Source of the DNA: Archangium sp.
GTDB taxonomy: Bacteria > Myxococcota > Myxococcia > Myxococcales > Myxococcaceae
NCBI GenBank assembly: GCA_030681645.1
Contig: JAUXRX010000004.1
Span: 1 to 64,000, forward strand
DNA length: 64,000 nucleotides
Reading direction: 5' to 3'
Both the position numbers and the translations under genes were made by a program. Position 1 is the stretch's first letter, and every line of letters starts with the position of its first letter. Below are positions 16,645 through 29,085 of this stretch, piece after piece. Below the pieces are notes generated by a model. That model was not told the origin of the DNA, did not search any database, and worked only from the letters and a program-made list of their open reading frames with translations.

Positions 16645-16726
16645 CCGTTCGTCCCGACCGGAGTCGAAGGATGGGCGCCCGGGCTCGCAGGGACTCGCCC
16701 CTCGACTCCGCTCGGGGTGAACGGTG
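16645..16726. repeat. Family A 82-bp palindromic repeat, copy A2
   Basis: Full-length element with the same 82-bp length as A1. It lies between the LRR gene start (16630) and the stop of the PLP-enzyme gene (16759), both on the minus strand. Confidence 0.88.
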
Positions 16727-16758
16727 AGAGCTCTCGATCAACTCACCGGGGCGCACCG

Positions 16759-18285
16759 TCACACCTTGTAGAGGAGATCGAGGTACCGCTTCAGGAAGTC
16801 CCCCACGAGGCCCTTGAGCGGCATCGTGCCGGCCATGCCGTACACGGGCGCCATGCCGCCGCTCGACGCGGGTGAGCCCTTCACCTCGGCCACCGCCGCC
16901 TTCAGGTCGGTGACGAAGCGCTCGGCCACGCCCGGCTGGGTGTGCCGCAGCGTCACGCACAGGTGCACCGCCGCGGGCCGATGGAGCCCGTTGAGGTTCC
17001 AGCCGCGCTTCCCCATTTCATCCAGCACCCGGTACACGTCGAGGCTGGTCGAGCGGAACGCGACCATGAAGACCGACTCGCCGATCAGCTCCAGCTCGGG
17101 AATGCCCCGCACCCCGGCCTTCATCTGCTCGGTGGTGGCGAGGATGCGCTTCGTCGCGTCGAGGTAGCCGCTCTGCCCCATCGAGACCATCGCCGCCCAC
17201 GCCGCCGCGCTCAGCGCGCCCGGCCGGCTGCCCGCGAGCGTGGGCGAGAAGTAGAGCCCGCCCGGCCAGTCGGTCACCGTGTAGTACTGGTGCGAGCGCA
17301 GCTCGTGCCCGCGGTACAGCACCACCGAGGTGCCCTTCGCCGCGTAGCCGTACTTGTGCGTGTCGGCCGACATCGAGGTCACGCCCGGCACCGAGAAGTC
17401 GAAGGCCTCGACCGGCGCGCCCAGCCTGCGCGCCCAGGGCAACACGAAGCCACCCAGGCACGCGTCGACGTGACAGCCGATGCGGCGCTTCTTCGCGAAC
17501 GCGGCCAGCTCGGTGACCGAGTCCACCAGCCCGTACGGGAAGCACGGCGCCGACGCGACGATCACCACCGTGTTCTTCGTCACCGCCGCCTTCATCTTCT
17601 TCACGTCGGCCACGAAGTCCGGGCCCACCGGCACCCGCTTCATCTTGATGCCGAAGTACTGCGAGGCCTTGTCGAACGCCGCGTGCGCCGTCGAGGGCAC
17701 CACCATCTCGGGCCGGCGAATGCCGCGCTCGGTGCGCGCGCGATCGCGGTACGCCTTCATCGCCAGCAAGATGCTCTCGGTGCCGCCCGAGGTGACCGCG
17801 CCGCAGATCTGCTCCTCGCGCGAGGCCGACACGTTCTGCGGCCCTGCGCCGAGCATGTCGGCCACCATCGAGACGATCTCCGCCTCGTACTTCGACGCGC
17901 TCGGCCACACGTCGGAGTGCAGCGGGTTCACCTGCGAGGTGGCGGCGTACACGCGGTTCATGAACGCCACGTGCCCCGCGTCGCCGTTGTACACGGCGCC
18001 CGAGAGGAAGCCGTCGCGCCAGCGCGGGGTCTCCTTCGCGGCGAGGCCTTCGATCTCCGCCAGCAGGTCATCGCGCGAGCGCCCCTGCTCAGGCAGCTTC
18101 GAGTAGCTCTCGACCGTGCCCGCGTACGGCCGCAGGGAGTGCTCGAGCCCGCCGAGCATGCTCCCGTATTCCTTCTCCAGCCGCGCGCGCACGAAGGGGA
18201 TCGACTTCATCGCCCGCTCGGTCATCGCGATGAGCCGCGGATCGACGCGGTTGAGCAGGTCCTGGCCGAGAGACTTGAGTGTCAT
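16759..18285 (-). CDS. PLP-dependent sphingosine-1-phosphate lyase-like enzyme
   Basis: A 508-aa fold-type-I PLP enzyme. The SGGTES phosphate-binding loop is at about 167-172, HVDACLGG with the pyridine-binding Asp at D274, and the Schiff-base Lys in [14 protein letters not shown] at K311. An N-terminal region and HSDVWPS segment match the sphingosine/sphinganine-1-phosphate lyase subgroup of group II decarboxylases, which split phosphorylated long-chain amino alcohols into an aldehyde and phosphoethanolamine. The first 30 residues contain no clear membrane anchor. The ATG overlaps the stop codon of the FGGY kinase gene (ATGA), so kinase and lyase are made together. AGGAG lies upstream. The true substrate cannot be told from sequence; glutamate-decarboxylase-like activity is the alternative. 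Confidence 0.85.
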   Translation of the reverse strand: MTLKSLGQDLLNRVDPRLIAMTERAMKSIPFVRARLEKEYGSMLGGLEHSLRPYAGTVESYSKLPEQGRSRDDLLAEIEGLAAKETPRWRDGFLSGAVYNGDAGHVAFMNRVYAATSQVNPLHSDVWPSASKYEAEIVSMVADMLGAGPQNVSASREEQICGAVTSGGTESILLAMKAYRDRARTERGIRRPEMVVPSTAHAAFDKASQYFGIKMKRVPVGPDFVADVKKMKAAVTKNTVVIVASAPCFPYGLVDSVTELAAFAKKRRIGCHVDACLGGFVLPWARRLGAPVEAFDFSVPGVTSMSADTHKYGYAAKGTSVVLYRGHELRSHQYYTVTDWPGGLYFSPTLAGSRPGALSAAAWAAMVSMGQSGYLDATKRILATTEQMKAGVRGIPELELIGESVFMVAFRSTSLDVYRVLDEMGKRGWNLNGLHRPAAVHLCVTLRHTQPGVAERFVTDLKAAVAEVKGSPASSGGMAPVYGMAGTMPLKGLVGDFLKRYLDLLYKV

Positions 18286-19868
18286 GAGGTCGACTCCTGA
18301 GCCTTGTTGAGCTTCGCGCACACCTTGCTGGTGCCCCGGTAGACCTCGAGGAACTGCGCGAAGTGTTCGTCGTACAGCTTGCGATGGGCGGGCTGCGGTT
18401 CCCACGTCTTCGCGATCGGCACCAGGTCAGGCACCTCTTCGAACTTCAGCCTGCCCAGCGCGTTCGCCCCGATGAACGCCGCGCCGCGGGTGTTCGCCAT
18501 CACCGGGTCCTTCACCTGGCGCATGGGGCGGTCGAGCACGTCGGCGAAGATCTGACACCACACGTCCGAGCGGGCGCCGCCGCCGATGATGGTGAGCTGC
18601 TCCACCCGCTTGCCCATGAACTTCTCGCAGAAGCCGAAGAGCCACTTCGTGTTGAACGCGACGCCTTCCATCACCGCGCGGACCAGGTGGGCGCGGGTGG
18701 TGGTGAGCGAGAGGTTCACGAAGCTGCCGCGCACGCTGCGATCGTCGACCGGCGAGCGCTCGCCGTTGAGGAAGGGCGTGAAGAGCAGCCCCCCGCTGCC
18801 CGGCGGAATCCGCGCGGCCATGGCGCCGAACGCCTGGTGCACGTCGGCGGGCATGGCGGTGGCGAGCTCGTCTTCCGGAAAGAGCAGGCTGTCCTTGAGG
18901 AAGTTGAGGGCGCCGGCCGCCGATTCCTGCTCGTTGGTGAGCATGAAGCGGTTGGGAATGGCCGAAGGGAGCGTGGCCATGTTGTGGAACAGGTCGGCCT
19001 TCTTGTACGGCAGGTGCGCGATGATCCACGACGAGGTGCCGATGCACAGGTGCGCCTCGCCGTCGCGCACCGCGCCCGAGCCCACCGCCGCGGCCTGGAT
19101 GTCGGGCGTGCCCATCACCACCTGCACCTTCTCCGAGAGCCCCAGCTCGCGCGCCGCCTCGGCCCGCAGCGGGCCCAGCACCGAGCCCGCGGGCAGCAGG
19201 TCAGGCAGCTTGTCGCGCTCGAGCCCCAGCACGCCCAGCAGCGCGTCGGAATACTGCACCTTCGACAGGTCGCGATTGTCGGTCGCCCAGTGCAGCGTGA
19301 TGGTCGCGTACGAGGCCGCCGCCTTCCCGGTGAAGCGGAAGTTCAGGTAGTCCATCGGCTCGAGGAACTTCTTCGTGGCGCGGTAGACGTCGGGACGCTC
19401 GTTCTTGAGGAAGAGGATGTGGGAGATCGAGTCCTTCCCCGACAGGCCGGGCACGCCGCCGGTGAGGCGGATCCACTTGAGCAGCCGCGGGAGGTTGTAG
19501 CCCTCGACCTGGGGGAAGCCGCCGAACAGCTTCTTCACGTGCGGCGCCCCGCGGGAATCCATCCACATGATGCAGGGCATCAGCGGCTGGTCGTCGGCGC
19601 CCAGCGCCACCGTGCCTGACCAGGTGGTGGTGCAGCTGATGCCGATGATGTCGTCGACGGGCACCAGCTTCTTCTCCACCAGCTCGCGCGTGGCCGAGCA
19701 GATGGCGGTCCACCAGTCGCGGGTGTCCTGCTCGCAGCCGCCGCCCGGCAGGTAGGAAATGGACAGCGTGCGCGTGGTGAAGCCCGCGACCTCGCCGCGC
19801 ACCGAGACCAGCGCGAGCTTGAGGCTCGAGGTCCCCAGGTCGATGGCCAGAATGTACGAGTCCGACAT
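18282..19868 (-). CDS. FGGY-family carbohydrate kinase (xylulokinase-like)
   Basis: A 528-aa kinase with the actin-like fold of the FGGY family: N-terminal [13 protein letters not shown] phosphate-1 motif, a WMDSRG segment near residue 105, [13 protein letters not shown] in the middle and the C-terminal adenosine motif [18 protein letters not shown] kinases phosphorylate sugars or polyols such as xylulose, glycerol or gluconate. The ATG is preceded by a weak AGGG. Its stop overlaps the start of the PLP lyase gene. The pair suggests a short pathway that phosphorylates a hydroxy compound and then cleaves it, which is an inference. It is divergent from the sensor kinase at 20022. Confidence 0.9.
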   Translation of the reverse strand: MSDSYILAIDLGTSSLKLALVSVRGEVAGFTTRTLSISYLPGGGCEQDTRDWWTAICSATRELVEKKLVPVDDIIGISCTTTWSGTVALGADDQPLMPCIMWMDSRGAPHVKKLFGGFPQVEGYNLPRLLKWIRLTGGVPGLSGKDSISHILFLKNERPDVYRATKKFLEPMDYLNFRFTGKAAASYATITLHWATDNRDLSKVQYSDALLGVLGLERDKLPDLLPAGSVLGPLRAEAARELGLSEKVQVVMGTPDIQAAAVGSGAVRDGEAHLCIGTSSWIIAHLPYKKADLFHNMATLPSAIPNRFMLTNEQESAAGALNFLKDSLLFPEDELATAMPADVHQAFGAMAARIPPGSGGLLFTPFLNGERSPVDDRSVRGSFVNLSLTTTRAHLVRAVMEGVAFNTKWLFGFCEKFMGKRVEQLTIIGGGARSDVWCQIFADVLDRPMRQVKDPVMANTRGAAFIGANALGRLKFEEVPDLVPIAKTWEPQPAHRKLYDEHFAQFLEVYRGTSKVCAKLNKAQESTS

Positions 19869-20021
19869 GCGCGGCACCCTGACACCGCGAGCGGGCTTTT
19901 CAGAGCCCGAATTCAAGACCGTCTCGTCACGAATGCGCCGGGTTGGCGCGGCGATCCACCGCTTGCCGCCCACGCAATACCCGGTGTCGGAGCAGCACGA
20001 ACGCGGGCGAGGGACGTGGCC

Positions 20022-22378
<2,357 letters not shown>

Positions 22379-22385
<7 letters not shown>

Positions 22386-22762
22386 TGCCGGCCAGGACTG
22401 TCCTGGTGGTCGACGACAACCCGGCCAACCTGAAGCTGGTCGCCTTCCTGCTCTCGGCCAGGGGCTACGAGGTGCGCACCGCGGGCAGCGCCGAAGAGGC
22501 GCTGGCTGCCATCGCCGAGCGGGCCCCGCGCCTGGTGTTGATGGACGTGCAGCTCCCCGGCACCGACGGGCTCACGCTCACCCGGCGGCTCAAGGCCGAC
22601 CCGGCCACCGCGTCGTTGATCATCGTGGCGCTCACCGCCTACGCGATGCGCGGTGACGAGCAGAAGGCGCTCGCGGCGGGCTGCGACGGCTACCTCACCA
22701 AGCCCATCGACACGCGCACCTTCCCCGACCGCATCGCCGCGTACTTCGAGGGGGCGCCGTGA
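22379..22762 (+). CDS. Single-domain response regulator (DivK-like)
   Basis: A 127-aa receiver-only protein. VVDDN acidic pocket at the N-terminus, phospho-acceptor Asp in LMDVQLPGTDG, the switch Thr/Ala in ALTAYAM and the conserved Lys in YLTKPID. No output domain, as in DivK or CheY, so it would act by protein-protein contact or as a phosphorelay shuttle. It overlaps the 3' end of the globin-sensor kinase and its stop overlaps the start of the next hybrid kinase (GTGA), placing it between two possible phosphodonors. Confidence 0.92.
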
Positions 22763-25623
22763 CGACCATTCTCGTCGTCGACGACAACGCCGCCACCCGC
22801 AAGCTGGTGCGCTTCGCCTTCGAGCGGCTGGACTTCCGGGTGCTCGAGGCCGACGCGGGCGCGGCGGCCCTCACGCGCTTCGGCAGCGAGCCGGTCGCGT
22901 TGGTGTTGCAGGACCTCTGCCTGCCCGACCTCGACGGCTTCGACCTGGTGCGCCTGCTGCGCGCGCTGCCGGGGGGCGCCGAGGTGCCCATTCTCGCCTT
23001 CTCGGGCATGCTCACCGCGCACGACGAAGCGCGGGTCTCGGCCGCGGGCTTCGACGATCTGATCAGCAAGCCCGTCGAGCCCTCGCGGCTGGTGCAGATC
23101 GTTCGCGGGCACCTCCCCGACGGAAGGCCCACCACCCCGTTCGGGGCCGGGCGGCGCCTCATCCTCGCTGATGACGACGCGGTGCAACGCAGGCTCGCCG
23201 CCTTCCTGCTCGAAGCGGCCGGCTTCGACGTGATCGTCGCGCGCGACGGTGAAGAGGCGCTGGCCCAGGCGCGCCGCAACCCCCCGGCGGTGGTGGTGTC
23301 CGACGTGCTGATGCCGCGGCTCGACGGCTTCTCGCTGTGCACCGAGATGCGCCGCGACGCCCGGCTCGCGCAGGTGCCGCTGTTGCTGCTGACCAACAGC
23401 TACGTCGAGGCGGCCGACCGTGCCCTGGCGCTCAAGGTGGGTGCGTGGGCGCTGGTGCACCGGACCCCCGACCTCAAGGATGCGCTGGCCCTGCTCGCGG
23501 CGGCGCTCGACGGCGCGCCCCGCCCGCCCCGGCCCGCCGCGCCGCCCGAAGAGGTCGAGGCCGAGCACAAGCAGCGCATGGTGCGCCAGCTCGAGCGGCA
23601 GGTGACGCTCAACGCCGGCATCAACCAGCGGTGCGCGCTCCTCTCGGCCGAGATGGCGGTGCTCAAGGGCGTCGCCGAGGCCCTGGCCAGCCACGACAGC
23701 ACCGAAGACGCGGTGCGCCGCGCCCTGGCCGCCTGCTTCGACGCGGGCGGCATCGCGCTGGGCGCGCTCTTCCTGCAGGAAGGCGCGGAGCGGCGGGTGG
23801 TGAGCTTCGGCTTCTCCGAGGGGTGGGACCACGGAGACCTGGCGCGCCTGTGGGGTGAGCCCGCGGTGCTCGAGGCCGCCCTTCGCAGCGGGGCGACGGT
23901 GGTGCTGCCGGGGGCGGGCGAGGCGGGCCGGCGGCTGCTCGAGCGGGCGGGGGCATCGTCGGCGTTGATCACCGCGGTGCGCCACCAACGGGTCTCCTTC
24001 GGCGCGCTGTTGATGATGTCCACCACCGGCGATCTCACCAGCAGCGATCGCATCGCCTTCGCCGAGGCGGTCGCCGCGCAGATCAGCCAGGCCCTGGCCA
24101 TGGCCTCGGCCTTCACCCGGCAGGAAGCCTCGGAGCGCGCCTCGCGCGAACAGGCCGCGCTGCTGCGCTCGATCCTGGAGAGCATCGGCGACGGGGTGGT
24201 GGTGGCCAACCAGCACGGCGACTTCATTCAGTGGAACGCGGCGGCCGCGGACCTGGTCAAGCCCGCCTCGTTCTACGGCCCCGACGGCGCCACCCCGCTG
24301 GCGCCCGAGCACCTGCCGCTGGCCCGGGTGCTGCGGGGCGAGTCGGTCGACGGGCTCGAGCTGTTCGTGCACCCCGGCGGCGCGCCCGAAGGCGTGTGGC
24401 TCTCGGCGAACGGCCGGCCCTGGCGTGACGAGCAGGGCCGCACCCGCGGCGGGGTGGCGGTGTTTCGTGACGTGACGCTCGAGAAGAGCACCCAGTCGCA
24501 GTTGATGGTGTCCGACCGGATGGCCTCGGTGGGCCTGCTCGCGGCCGGCGTCGCGCATGAGATCAACAACCCCCTCTCTGCGCTGCTCGCCAACCTCGAG
24601 ATGATCCGCGCCGATCTCGAGCCCGGGGCGACGCGGCCGGTGAGCCGGGACATGGTCGCCGACGCGATCGAAGCCGCGGAGCGGGTGCGGTTGATCGTTC
24701 GCGACCTGAGGATCTTCTCGCGCCAGGACCAGGTCGAAGCCGGCACGGTGGTCATCAACCAGGTGCTCGACTCGTGCTTGCGCATGGCGCACAACGAGCT
24801 GCGCCATCGCGCCCGGGTGGTGAAGGACTACGGGCCCGCGCTCAGCGTGGCGGGCACCGAGGCGCGGCTGGGCCAGGTGTTCCTCAACCTGCTGGTCAAC
24901 GCCGCCCAGGCGATCCCCGAAGGCAACACCCCGGCGCACACCGTGAAGGTGAGCACCCGGCAGGTGGGGGCACGGCTGGCGGTGGAGGTGAGCGACACGG
25001 GCGCGGGCATGCCCCCCGAGACGCTGCGCCACCTCTTCACGCCCTTCTTCACCACCAAGGCGCCGGGGGAAGGAACGGGGCTGGGCCTGTCCATCTGCAA
25101 ACGCATCGTCACCGCCTACGGCGGCGAGCTCGAGGTCGAGAGCGAGGTGGGCCGGGGCACCACCTTCCGGGTCTGGTTGCCGGTGGCTGCGCCCGCCCCG
25201 AAGGCCAGCGCGCCCGCAGCCGGCCCCGCGCCCGGCCCCGCGGTCGCCGCGCCCCGGCGCCGGGTCCTGGTGGTCGACGACGAGGAGCTGGTGGGGAACG
25301 CGGTGAAGCGCGTGCTCAGGAGCCACCACGACGTGGTGGTGGCGCGCAGCGTCAAGGCCGCGCTCGACCTGCTGCGCGAAGGCGCCACCTTCGACCTCAT
25401 CTTCAGCGACCTCATGATGCCCGAGCAGACCGGCATCGACCTCTTCCACGCGCTCGCCACCCTGCGCCCGGGGCTGGAACGGCGCATCGTCTTCCTCACC
25501 GGCGGGGCCTTCACCCCCGCGACCCGGGCCTTCCTGGACCGGGTCCCCAACGCCCGGGTCGACAAGCCCTTCCTGCCGGCGCACCTGCGGGCCCTGGTCG
25601 ACGAGAGCCCTGCTGCCGGCTGA
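22759..25623 (+). CDS. Multi-receiver hybrid histidine kinase
   Basis: A 954-aa soluble protein. Order: receiver 1 (1-120, QDLCLPDLDG), receiver 2 (about 130-250, SDVLMPRLDG), a short coiled coil, a GAF-like domain (about 290-440), a PAS-like domain (about 465-575), a HisKA-type domain with H600 in GVAHEINNP, a HATPase domain (GAGMPP and GTGLGLSI), an Ala/Pro-rich linker and a C-terminal receiver with SDLMMPEQTG. The NtrB/HisKA variant HEINNP is typical of kinases that couple to NtrC-like regulators. GTG start overlaps the previous stop. Two input-side receivers suggest it integrates phosphoryl signals from neighbours. Confidence 0.92.
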   Translation: MTTILVVDDNAATRKLVRFAFERLDFRVLEADAGAAALTRFGSEPVALVLQDLCLPDLDGFDLVRLLRALPGGAEVPILAFSGMLTAHDEARVSAAGFDDLISKPVEPSRLVQIVRGHLPDGRPTTPFGAGRRLILADDDAVQRRLAAFLLEAAGFDVIVARDGEEALAQARRNPPAVVVSDVLMPRLDGFSLCTEMRRDARLAQVPLLLLTNSYVEAADRALALKVGAWALVHRTPDLKDALALLAAALDGAPRPPRPAAPPEEVEAEHKQRMVRQLERQVTLNAGINQRCALLSAEMAVLKGVAEALASHDSTEDAVRRALAACFDAGGIALGALFLQEGAERRVVSFGFSEGWDHGDLARLWGEPAVLEAALRSGATVVLPGAGEAGRRLLERAGASSALITAVRHQRVSFGALLMMSTTGDLTSSDRIAFAEAVAAQISQALAMASAFTRQEASERASREQAALLRSILESIGDGVVVANQHGDFIQWNAAAADLVKPASFYGPDGATPLAPEHLPLARVLRGESVDGLELFVHPGGAPEGVWLSANGRPWRDEQGRTRGGVAVFRDVTLEKSTQSQLMVSDRMASVGLLAAGVAHEINNPLSALLANLEMIRADLEPGATRPVSRDMVADAIEAAERVRLIVRDLRIFSRQDQVEAGTVVINQVLDSCLRMAHNELRHRARVVKDYGPALSVAGTEARLGQVFLNLLVNAAQAIPEGNTPAHTVKVSTRQVGARLAVEVSDTGAGMPPETLRHLFTPFFTTKAPGEGTGLGLSICKRIVTAYGGELEVESEVGRGTTFRVWLPVAAPAPKASAPAAGPAPGPAVAAPRRRVLVVDDEELVGNAVKRVLRSHHDVVVARSVKAALDLLREGATFDLIFSDLMMPEQTGIDLFHALATLRPGLERRIVFLTGGAFTPATRAFLDRVPNARVDKPFLPAHLRALVDESPAAG

Positions 25624-25659
25624 ACCTCCGAGGCGCGGCTCCGTAGTAGAGAGTGCTTC

Positions 25660-27585
25660 ATGCAGCATGAGCACGCAGCGCCCGACCAGCCCCCTCTCGT
25701 GCTCGAGGCCGTGCTCAAGGCCGCCGACGTGGCGCGCATCGGCATCGCCGTGTCGCTCTTCGCGCCCGAGGGGAGCCGCTGCGTCTACGCCACGGCCACG
25801 GCGGCGCGGTTGCTGGGCGTGCCGCTGGACCAGCTGGTGGGCGGCTCGCTGCGCGACTTCATGCTGCCCGAGCACCTGGCCCGCATGAACGCGCTGAGCC
25901 AGGCGATGATGGAGAACCCCAGCGGCCACGGGGGCGGGGTCGAGGTGGTGGCGCGCCGGCCCGATGGCACGCAGGTCGAGCTCGAGCTCGCCTACGCCCC
26001 CACCACCGTCGCCGGGAAGCCGGCGGTGGTGACCTTCCTGGTCAACGTGGGCGAGCAGCGGGCCACCGCGCGGCAGGTGCGCGAGACGGCGCAGCGCCTG
26101 GCGCAGCTCATCGAGCGAACGCCCGACGCGGTGGTGATCAGCCGGCGGGGCCTCATTCTCGAGGCGAACCCGGCGGCCGCGCGCATGCTGGGCGTGGAGA
26201 GCGCGCAGCACCTGGTCGGGCTCTCGCTGGGCCAGTTCGTGGTGGGCGAAGACGCCGCGATGATGCGCGAGCGGATGGCGGCCGTGGCGCGGGGGGAGAA
26301 CCCGGGGCCGCCGCGCGTCTACCGCGCCGCCCGCAGCGACGGCCAGCTGGTGATGGTGGAGATCGCCTCGTTCGCCTCGGAATACGAGGGCCAGCCCGCC
26401 ATCATCGCCTTCGGCCGCGACGTCACCGACCGCGAGCGGCTGCAGGAACAGCTCGCCCGCACCGATCGCCTCGCCGCGCTGGGCACGCTGGCCGCGGGCG
26501 TGGCGCATGAGATCAACAACCCGCTCGCCGCCCTCGCCCTCAACGCCGAGGTGGTGGCGCGCGCGGTGTCCCGCGCCACGCTCAGCGAGGCCGACCGCGA
26601 GACGGGCGCCGCCGCGCTCACCGAGCTGCGCAACTCCGTCGAGCGGATGACCGCCATCGTGCGCGACCTCACCGGCTTCTCGCGCACCAGCACCGAGCAG
26701 TTCGGCGCGGTGAGCCTGGCCGGCGTGGTCGAGCGGGCCACGCGCCTGGCCCGCCACGCCACCCGGCAGCGCGCCACGGTGCGCCTCGAGCTGAGCGAGG
26801 TGCCGCCCGTGTTCGGCCACGCGGGCAAGCTCGAGCAGGTGCTGCTCAACCTGCTGGTCAACGCGGCGCAGGCCTTTCCACCCGAGCGCACCGAGGCCCA
26901 GAACGAGATCGTGGTGCGCACGCTCGCCGCTGATCCGCGGCACGTGGTGCTCGAGGTGAGCGACAACGGCCAGGGCATTCCCGCCGCGGTGGCCGGCCGC
27001 GTGTTCGACCCGTTCTTCACCACCAAGCCGGCTGGAGAAGGCACGGGCCTGGGCCTGTTCATCAGCCACAACGCCGTTCGCCAGATGGACGGGGAGATCG
27101 TGGTGATCAGCCGGCCGGCCGGTGGCACCACCATGCGGGTGGTGCTGCGGGTCGCCCGTGAGTACGAGCGCGCGCGGGCTGCCGAGGCGCAGCTCAGCTC
27201 GAGCGCGGGGGCGCGCGGCCGGGTGCTGATCGTCGACGACGAGGTGGCGATGTGCCGTTCCCTCAAGAGCCTGCTGACCGATCACCACGACGTGTCGACG
27301 GCGCTGGGCGGCGAAGAGGCGCTGGCGTTGCTCGGCGGCGGCGCCAGGTTCGACGTGATTCTGTGCGACCTGATGATGCCCGGCGTCACCGGCATGGACC
27401 TCCATGCCCGGCTGGCGCGCGAGCAACCCGGCCTGGAGAAGCACATGGTCTTCATGACGGGCGGCGCCTTCACCGAGGAGGCCCGCGCCTTCCTCGCGGG
27501 GTGCGCCAACCTGCGCTTGCAGAAGCCGTTCGCCGCCACCGAGCTCGAAGCGGCGCTGCAGCAGGTCATCGCGCTCCCGAGCTGA
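25660..27585 (+). CDS. PAS-PAS hybrid histidine kinase
   Basis: A 641-aa soluble protein. Two PAS domains (about 15-130 and 140-260), HisKA-type dimerisation domain with H283 in GVAHEINNPLAA, HATPase (DNGQGIP and GTGLGLFI) and a C-terminal receiver (CDLMMPGVTG). The kinase core and receiver resemble those of the gene 36 bp upstream, including the shared FMTGGAFTEEAR/FLTGGAFTPATR segment in the receiver, which points to a common origin by duplication. It is the fourth gene of the signalling operon. Confidence 0.92.
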   Translation: MQHEHAAPDQPPLVLEAVLKAADVARIGIAVSLFAPEGSRCVYATATAARLLGVPLDQLVGGSLRDFMLPEHLARMNALSQAMMENPSGHGGGVEVVARRPDGTQVELELAYAPTTVAGKPAVVTFLVNVGEQRATARQVRETAQRLAQLIERTPDAVVISRRGLILEANPAAARMLGVESAQHLVGLSLGQFVVGEDAAMMRERMAAVARGENPGPPRVYRAARSDGQLVMVEIASFASEYEGQPAIIAFGRDVTDRERLQEQLARTDRLAALGTLAAGVAHEINNPLAALALNAEVVARAVSRATLSEADRETGAAALTELRNSVERMTAIVRDLTGFSRTSTEQFGAVSLAGVVERATRLARHATRQRATVRLELSEVPPVFGHAGKLEQVLLNLLVNAAQAFPPERTEAQNEIVVRTLAADPRHVVLEVSDNGQGIPAAVAGRVFDPFFTTKPAGEGTGLGLFISHNAVRQMDGEIVVISRPAGGTTMRVVLRVAREYERARAAEAQLSSSAGARGRVLIVDDEVAMCRSLKSLLTDHHDVSTALGGEEALALLGGGARFDVILCDLMMPGVTGMDLHARLAREQPGLEKHMVFMTGGAFTEEARAFLAGCANLRLQKPFAATELEAALQQVIALPS

Positions 27586-27755
27586 TCAGCCCGCACTTGC
27601 GGGAGAATGACGCCGGGCCAGAAGCGCATCTTCTGCGCCTGTGTCTCAGCGGTCCACGTCACGAACCTGACGGCGCGTTGTGGCAGCTACGGCGAGGCCC
27701 GAGGCGTTAGCGTTTCCTGTGCCCGCGCCCACTCCTCGCGTGTGCGCGGAGGCTC
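27586..27755. other. Intergenic region with small hairpin after kinase operon
   Basis: 170 bp after the last kinase gene. Five bases after the stop a small hairpin is present (cccgc-actt-gcggg, 27590-27603). It lacks a T run, so it is only a weak terminator candidate. No gene is seen here. Confidence 0.35.
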
Positions 27756-29069
27756 ATGCGGTTGGTCACTCTCGTCGTCGCGATCCTGCCCGTGGTTGGT
27801 CTGGCCCAGGAAGACGGAGGCGCGGCCTTCGCAGCGCCGGACGCAGGCGTGGTGCTGGCCGCACCGCCAGCCGCGCCCCCCGATGCCGGTCCAGCCCCGG
27901 GCCCGGCTTCGGTGCTCGACACCGTGCTGGCCTGGGTCCGGCCGTACGCGCTCTTCAAGCCGACGGTGATCGCCTCGTCCTCGGCCGTGGAGTCGTTCGG
28001 CCAGCCCAACGCCTCGGCCAGCACCGCGGCGGCGAACCCGGTGCTGGCGATGCGGCCCGACGAGGGGCGCCTCACCTTTCAGATCGCCCAGTCGCGGGTG
28101 GGGCTGAGGCTCAACGAGAAGGGTTCCCTGCGCGGGCAGCTCGAGCTCGACTTCATCGACTTCAGCAAGGCCTCGCCCACGGTGGCCTCGTTGCCCCGGC
28201 TGCGCCTGGCGGTGGTGGAATGGACGCCCCTCGAGCAGCTCACCCTCGTGGCCGGCCAGGACTGGGATCTCCACGCGCCGCTCGCCCCTCACGGTGAGAA
28301 CCTGGTGGGCGCGCGCTTCCTCTCGGGCAACGCGGGCTTCATTCGCCAGCAGGTGAAGGCGCTCGGGCGGTTCGGCCCCTTCGAGCTCGCCGCGGCGGTC
28401 GGCATGGAAGGCGTCAACGCCACCGCGAAAGACAGCGCCTTCGAGCTGTCGGGCGTGCCCACCTTCGCGCTGCGCGCCACCTGGCTGTCGGGAAAGAGCC
28501 GCGTGGGGCTGTCGGCGCTGGCCACCTCGCTGCGCTTCGACGCGGGCGCCCCCACCGAGCGCCGCACGCTCGCCGGCGGGGTGAGCGCCTTCGCCGACGT
28601 GAGCTTCGGCCGCACCAACCTGCGCGCCGAGGTCAACGTGGGCCGCAACATGGCCAACATCGGCCTGCTCACCCTGGGCTTCGGTGGCGCGGGGGACGTC
28701 GACGAGTGGGGCGGCTTCCTCTCGGTGCGCCACGGCTTCACCGACATGCACTTCGTGTACGCCAACGCGGGGCTGATGCGCGTGCTCACGCCGGCCACGG
28801 TGAGGGCCTCGTACGGCTACGCGGCGCTGCCGCCCGACGGTGGCCTGCCCCCGATGTCGTCGGCGGCGCTCACCGGCACCGGCCCGGGGCTGCTGCACAA
28901 CGCCGGCGTCAACCTCGGGTACGAGCTGCGGGTGAGCAAGAACCTCGCGTTCATGCTCGAGGGCTTCTTCATGCAGTCCGAGCACAAGCTGCTCGACCTC
29001 GACGCCGCGCGCGTCTCGGGACTGCGGCGTGCCTTCGGCGGCGAGGTGGAGGCATGCGTCTCATTCTGA
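27756..29069 (+). CDS. Outer-membrane beta-barrel (porin-like) protein
   Basis: A 437-aa protein with a signal peptide ([16 protein letters not shown]), then an Ala/Pro/Asp-rich segment of about 35 residues. From residue 60 onward amphipathic strands alternate with turns (for example [19 protein letters not shown] and [11 protein letters not shown]), and the chain ends in Phe, as expected for a barrel inserted by the BAM complex. It resembles DcaP-like or porin-type proteins in layout but no family is certain. It precedes a chemoreceptor gene by 16 bp, which suggests a functional link between uptake or surface sensing and taxis. Confidence 0.78.
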   Translation: MRLVTLVVAILPVVGLAQEDGGAAFAAPDAGVVLAAPPAAPPDAGPAPGPASVLDTVLAWVRPYALFKPTVIASSSAVESFGQPNASASTAAANPVLAMRPDEGRLTFQIAQSRVGLRLNEKGSLRGQLELDFIDFSKASPTVASLPRLRLAVVEWTPLEQLTLVAGQDWDLHAPLAPHGENLVGARFLSGNAGFIRQQVKALGRFGPFELAAAVGMEGVNATAKDSAFELSGVPTFALRATWLSGKSRVGLSALATSLRFDAGAPTERRTLAGGVSAFADVSFGRTNLRAEVNVGRNMANIGLLTLGFGGAGDVDEWGGFLSVRHGFTDMHFVYANAGLMRVLTPATVRASYGYAALPPDGGLPPMSSAALTGTGPGLLHNAGVNLGYELRVSKNLAFMLEGFFMQSEHKLLDLDAARVSGLRRAFGGEVEACVSF

Positions 29070-29085
29070 ACTCCGCGAGAAACCA

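Noticed and set aside
22690..27444. 1,584-aa minus-strand open frame across the kinase cluster
   Set aside because: Antisense of three clear histidine kinases; composition is that of a shadow frame and no domain is visible.
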